DNA from: an uncultured Winogradskyella sp. | Lineage (GTDB): Bacteria; Bacteroidota; Bacteroidia; Flavobacteriales; Flavobacteriaceae | NCBI RefSeq assembly: GCF_947498005.1 | Contig: NZ_CANMIW010000003.1 | Coordinates: 62,001 to 126,000, forward strand | Reading direction: 5' to 3' | Length of the DNA: 64,000 nucleotides | Shown here: piece after piece, positions 60,496-64,000 of the stretch | Layout: the number at the start of each line of letters is the position of its first letter | Numbering within the stretch: the stretch's first letter is position 1 | Position numbers and translations under genes: made by a program | The notes under the pieces: generated by a model | Told to the model about the DNA's origin: nothing | Database searches by the model: none | Seen by the model: the letters and a program-made list of their open reading frames with translations, nothing else

Positions 60496-62199
60496 ATGGG
60501 AAATGATAAAGTAAAAGAAATACAGTTTGAACCATTCAATAAAATTGGATTGTGTTTTAGTGGAGGAGGTTATCGTGCTACTTTTTTTACATTGGGCATT
60601 CTATCTTATCTGGATGCTATTTCCTATAAAAACAAATCGCTTTTAAAATCCGTAAAAGCATTGAGTACAGTGAGTGGAGGAACACTTACAGGAGTTGCCT
60701 TCGCCAAGGCTTTGCAGGAAAAAGATTTCGATTTTAAAACATTTTTTAAAACGTTTTATAACACTTTTACACCAACAAATGATGTGTTATTAAAGTCTGC
60801 AGTACGTAAGTTGAGTGACGACAATATTTGGAAAACTAACTCCCATAAAAATAGATCATTAATAAATGCTTTTGCATTAACGTATTCAGAAATGCCTTTG
60901 TTTAAAGGGGCGTTTGATAGTTTTAGAGAAGAATCAATACATCAGTTAGAAAATGTATGCTTTAATGCTACAGATTTCTCCTTTGGCTTAACATACCGAT
61001 TTCAAAACAAAGGTTATTTTGGCAACAATCCTCTATTCAAATACAACCAGAGTGCAATAAACGCTTTAAAGAACCAAATTCAATTAGGTGATGTCATTGC
61101 ATCGTCATCTTGTTTTCCTGTCGGATTTGAACCGATGGTTTTCCCTGATGATTATATAAAAATTAGAGATGATAAAGCTTATAAGGAATTAAAAAAATCA
61201 GACCTTTTTAAAAACGGTGTTGGTATCATGGATGGTGGTATAACAGATAACCAAGGTATAGGGAGTATGGTTTTGATTAATAATAGAATGAAAAATACTG
61301 ACAATGGTGCTTTAGACCTCATTATTGTGAATGATGTTGGTAGTTATAAAATGAATCCTTGGGAACCAGATACCAGAAAAATTGAATCAAATAGTACTTT
61401 GCAGCAAGCCATTGACAAAATATTAAAATATTTCAGTTTTAAATTAATCTATGTACTTATACTATTCACAGGTATACTGATTATAACATTAAATTTCTTG
61501 AACGTTTTTGGAGAAAAAGCTTCTAGTAATATAAGCGTAATAGGTGGCTTTATTACAGGTTTTGGCGTCCTTGTAACGGTCTTAGGTTATATAGTTTCAA
61601 AAATAAAAGCTTTGCAGTTATCTAAACTCAATACTCTTTTTAACAAAAACGTACCAGAACCAATTGTAGACGATGTTATGTCCTTTAAAAACTTAGATAT
61701 TAGCTTGATAAAAGTTATGATTTCTAATAGAATTTCGTCTTCAATGACCATGATAAATGACGTTTTTCTGAAACAAATTAGACGAATTAATTATGATTAT
61801 TTCTATTCTAAATCTGAATATAAAAACAAACGTATCACGGCAACAATATATAAATTGAATGGTGTTGAAACACCATACAATAAAAATACTGACTATAATC
61901 AAGACATTAAACCATTTCCAAGTGATGAGTTAAAGAATATAAGCTTAATAGCATCTAAAACACCAACAACATTATGGTGGGATCAAAATGATATTGACAA
62001 TAACAGAATGGAATCCTTAATTGCCTGCGGACAATTTACTATTTGTTATGAGCTACTAGAGTACATTTTAGAGCTGAAAGCAGATAAGGAAAGTGGTATT
62101 TCTGATTTTAAGGAAATTAATAAGCTAGAGTCTGTTTTAAAAACACAATGGCAAGCATTTAATAAAAATCCATTATGGTTGGTTAATGATTTAAAATAA
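60496..62199 (+). CDS. Patatin-like phospholipase with internal membrane segments
   Basis: The 567-residue protein has the patatin catalytic parts: oxyanion-hole loop SGGGYRA (22-28), nucleophile Ser60 in STVSGGT (the first Gly of GxSxG is replaced by Thr, as in several bacterial patatins), and catalytic Asp246 in MDGGITDNQG. Two transmembrane helices lie at about 315-337 and 346-368, followed by a 200-residue soluble region of unknown type. It probably cleaves acyl esters of membrane lipids at the cytoplasmic membrane face. No nucleotide cyclase or other CBASS gene is nearby, so it should not be taken for a CapV effector on domain alone. It forms a single-gene unit. Confidence 0.87.
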   Translation: MGNDKVKEIQFEPFNKIGLCFSGGGYRATFFTLGILSYLDAISYKNKSLLKSVKALSTVSGGTLTGVAFAKALQEKDFDFKTFFKTFYNTFTPTNDVLLKSAVRKLSDDNIWKTNSHKNRSLINAFALTYSEMPLFKGAFDSFREESIHQLENVCFNATDFSFGLTYRFQNKGYFGNNPLFKYNQSAINALKNQIQLGDVIASSSCFPVGFEPMVFPDDYIKIRDDKAYKELKKSDLFKNGVGIMDGGITDNQGIGSMVLINNRMKNTDNGALDLIIVNDVGSYKMNPWEPDTRKIESNSTLQQAIDKILKYFSFKLIYVLILFTGILIITLNFLNVFGEKASSNISVIGGFITGFGVLVTVLGYIVSKIKALQLSKLNTLFNKNVPEPIVDDVMSFKNLDISLIKVMISNRISSSMTMINDVFLKQIRRINYDYFYSKSEYKNKRITATIYKLNGVETPYNKNTDYNQDIKPFPSDELKNISLIASKTPTTLWWDQNDIDNNRMESLIACGQFTICYELLEYILELKADKESGISDFKEINKLESVLKTQWQAFNKNPLWLVNDLK

Positions 62200-62354
62200 C
62201 AAACAGAAGGTTAAAAAAGTATAAATTTCAGTTAATATTGATGTTTTAAAATTGCTCAACGCTTTCTACCTTATGGTGCACCATTAAATGAAACATAAAG
62301 TAATTGATTTTGCGAAATCGCTAAAAAGAAACATTTAATTATCTGCCAATAATT

Positions 62355-62387
62355 ATAAAAGCTCCAGAGATATTCTGGAGCTTTTAT
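62355..62387. terminator. Bidirectional terminator between patatin gene and ackA
   Basis: ATAAAAGCTCCAGA and TCTGGAGCTTTTAT form a perfect 14-bp stem around GATAT. It lies 39 nt beyond the ackA stop codon on the minus strand and 155 nt beyond the patatin stop on the plus strand. Confidence 0.88.
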
Positions 62388-62425
62388 GGGTTTTAAGCCG
62401 TAGCATTTATCTTAAAATAAATGAA

Positions 62426-63616
62426 CTATAAACTATTAACAAGGTTATACGCTTGTTTAGCAATTTCTAATTCTTCATTAGTTGGAATTACTAACACTTT
62501 AGTTTTAGCAGAGGAAGTATTAATTTCTCTTATTTCGGAAGATCTTAATTCATTAATTGATTTATCTATTTCAATTCCAAAATAGTCCATGTTTTCACAA
62601 ACCATTGCTCTAATTACACTAGAATTTTCTCCAATGCCTGCTGTAAAAACAATAGCATCTAATCCATTCATAGCTGCTACATAAGCGCCAATATATTTTT
62701 TAATTCTGTAGGCATTCATAGCTAAAGCTAACTGGCAATCTTCATTTCCTTTCTCGGCTTGGGCTTGGATATCTCTAAGATCACTATAACCAGTTAATCC
62801 ATACATACCACTTTCTTTATTCAACAAAGTATTCACTTTTTCTAAGCTGTAGCCTAAACTGTTTACTAAATAAAATACAATTGCGTGATCTATATCGCCA
62901 CTTCTGGTACCCATAATTAAACCATTTGAAGGTGTAAAGCCTAAATTGTGATCTACACTTTTCCCATCAACAACAGCAGTCATACTGCAACCGTTGCCTA
63001 AATGGATGGTAATAATTTTTGAAGTTTTTAATTTTAAATATTGAATCGCTTTTTCACTAACGAACTTATGACTAGTTCCATGAAATCCATATACTTGAAT
63101 CTTATGTTTTTTATACAATTCATTAGGAATCGCATATTTTTTTGCTTTTTCTGGTAAAGTTTGAAAAAATGCAGTATCAAAAATAGCAGCTTGCTTAGCA
63201 TTAGGAAAAAGTGCTTCTGCTACTTCAATACCAATCAGATTATTAGGATTGTGAAGAGGAGCAAGTGCAGCAAATTCCCCAATTTGCCCTTTAACGTCTT
63301 CTGTAATTAAAGTGGTGTTAGAAAATGAATTTCCGCCATGAACAACACGATGGCCTACAATTGCAATTTCATCTGTGTTTTTTATAACACCTTTATCTAC
63401 ATCTAATAATAAATTTACGACACGTGTTAAACCGTCATTATGGTTTTTTATAGGATGTGTTTTCTTTAAATTTACAATATCTGTTTTATAATTGAGTATA
63501 GCATCCTTTTCGCCAATGCGTTCTACCAAACCACTACAAATTAGGGTTTTGGAAGGCATTTGTATTAATTGAAATTTAATGGATGAGCTTCCAGAATTAA
63601 TAACTAGTATATTCAT
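62426..63616 (-). CDS. ackA: Acetate kinase
   Basis: The 396-residue enzyme converts acetyl phosphate and ADP to acetate and ATP. Visible signatures are NILVINSGSSSIKFQL at the N-terminus, GHRVVHGG, IFDTAFFQTLPEKA, YGFHGTSHKFV (catalytic His region), ITIHLGNGCSM and LIMGTRSGDID. The C-terminal FTAGIGENSSVIRAM binds nucleotide. All are intact and the length is normal. It follows pta by 10 nt on the same strand, forming the usual pta-ackA operon for acetate overflow and acetyl-phosphate metabolism. Confidence 0.97.
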   Translation of the reverse strand: MNILVINSGSSSIKFQLIQMPSKTLICSGLVERIGEKDAILNYKTDIVNLKKTHPIKNHNDGLTRVVNLLLDVDKGVIKNTDEIAIVGHRVVHGGNSFSNTTLITEDVKGQIGEFAALAPLHNPNNLIGIEVAEALFPNAKQAAIFDTAFFQTLPEKAKKYAIPNELYKKHKIQVYGFHGTSHKFVSEKAIQYLKLKTSKIITIHLGNGCSMTAVVDGKSVDHNLGFTPSNGLIMGTRSGDIDHAIVFYLVNSLGYSLEKVNTLLNKESGMYGLTGYSDLRDIQAQAEKGNEDCQLALAMNAYRIKKYIGAYVAAMNGLDAIVFTAGIGENSSVIRAMVCENMDYFGIEIDKSINELRSSEIREINTSSAKTKVLVIPTNEELEIAKQAYNLVNSL

Positions 63617-63626
63617 ATATTTTATT

Positions 63627-64000
63627 TTAAAAATCTTGAGCTTGAATTACAGTAACTATCACAGTATTAAAAATATCATCTGTAGTACAGCCTCTACTTA
63701 AATCATTTACAGGTTTGTTTAAACCTTGAATAATTGGACCAATAGCTAATGCTTTAGTTTCACGTTGAACTGCTTTATACGTATTATTTCCAGTATTTAA
63801 ATCTGGAAAAATAAACACATTTGCTTGGCCAGCAACTTCAGAGTTTGGTAGTTTAGTTTTACCCACTCGCATATCTACAGCGGCATCATATTGTATTGGG
63901 CCTTCAACTTTTAATTCTGGGCTTTTTACTTTTATTAATTCAGTTGCTGCTCTAACTTTTTCAACATCCTCGCCAACTCCAGAAGTACCAGAAGAGTAAG
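63627..64000 (-). CDS. pta: Phosphate acetyltransferase, partial (C-terminal part only)
   Basis: Only the last 123 codons are in the window; the gene continues past the right edge. The readable part shows [18 protein letters not shown], the segment [37 protein letters not shown] and [20 protein letters not shown], all characteristic of the Pta catalytic domain. It converts acetyl-CoA and phosphate to acetyl phosphate. The in-frame Met at 63,872 is internal and not a start. It lies 10 nt upstream of ackA in the same operon. Confidence 0.95.
   Translation of the reverse strand, partial: YSSGTSGVGEDVEKVRAATELIKVKSPELKVEGPIQYDAAVDMRVGKTKLPNSEVAGQANVFIFPDLNTGNNTYKAVQRETKALAIGPIIQGLNKPVNDLSRGCTTDDIFNTVIVTVIQAQDF

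Noticed and set aside
60496..62199. CapV-like effector of a CBASS defence system
   Set aside because: No cyclic-oligonucleotide synthase or accessory gene lies near, and the membrane-hairpin architecture differs from CapV.
63627..63872. Short 81-residue gene starting at the Met at 63,872
   Set aside because: The frame continues upstream to the window edge with clear phosphate acetyltransferase sequence, so this Met is internal.

Overview
The window is a stretch of AT-rich chromosome from a member of the Bacteroidota, almost certainly a gliding or surface-active Flavobacteriaceae species. The evidence is type IX secretion (T9SS) C-terminal sorting domains of both the A and B kinds, PorP/SprF outer-membrane proteins, a SprB-type repeat adhesin, a SusC-like plug domain, promoters matching the Bacteroidota TTG-N(17-23)-TAnnTTTG consensus, and the near absence of Shine-Dalgarno sequences. 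I see no rRNA, tRNA, CRISPR array, prophage or insertion sequence. Both ends cut genes: a small secreted protein on the left, phosphate acetyltransferase on the right.

Layout. Positions 1-8.7 kb hold a radical-SAM/DUF4130 DNA-metabolism pair, an FAD/NAD(P)-binding protein, a small beta-barrel protein, a fused FAD/Fe-S D-lactate-dehydrogenase-like enzyme and an LpxH-like phosphoesterase. 8.9-12.9 kb is a forward run: aroC, a small membrane protein, a dicarboxylate/amino-acid:cation symporter, a sulfurtransferase and a TerB-like small protein. 13-19.8 kb holds a MuiA/DUF4139 protein with an inserted TonB-plug module, a DCC-type thiol oxidoreductase, a TPR/HTH membrane regulator and, divergent from it, a lipoprotein that looks like a beta-trefoil plus aerolysin-type pore-forming protein. 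19.8-29.3 kb is mostly housekeeping: mutS2, ung, a four-gene set with a nucleoside phosphorylase and a SUI1-type factor, an isopenicillin-N-synthase-like dioxygenase, and a fused E1 alpha/beta 2-oxoacid dehydrogenase.

29.5-43.8 kb is more accessory: a secreted T9SS serine protease, a locus with two candidate micro-ORFs separated by a (TTGA)9 microsatellite, a 3D-domain protein, an orphan ExbD, a DEAD/DEAH helicase, a pseudouridine synthase, a DUF1853 protein, and a secreted metallophosphatase translationally coupled to a membrane protein. 43.8-58.4 kb is a single reverse-strand operon read from a recognisable promoter at 58,488-58,519: beta-helix protein, short T9SS type B protein, PorP/SprF-coiled-coil-SPOR fusion, 2737-residue SprB-type adhesin, SprF. 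Its order matches the sprC-sprD-sprB-sprF gliding operon of Flavobacterium johnsoniae. A membrane-tethered winged-helix regulator sits tail-to-tail with it. The last 5 kb hold a secreted protein, an intradiol-dioxygenase-like protein without its histidine iron ligands, a patatin-like membrane phospholipase, and ackA-pta.

The most promising leads are the SprF-coiled-coil-SPOR fusion within the spr-type operon, the aerolysin-like lipoprotein with four phased octamers in its divergent regulatory region, the micro-ORF/microsatellite locus, the MuiA-plug hybrid, and the degenerate dioxygenase. All functions are inferred from sequence reading alone.
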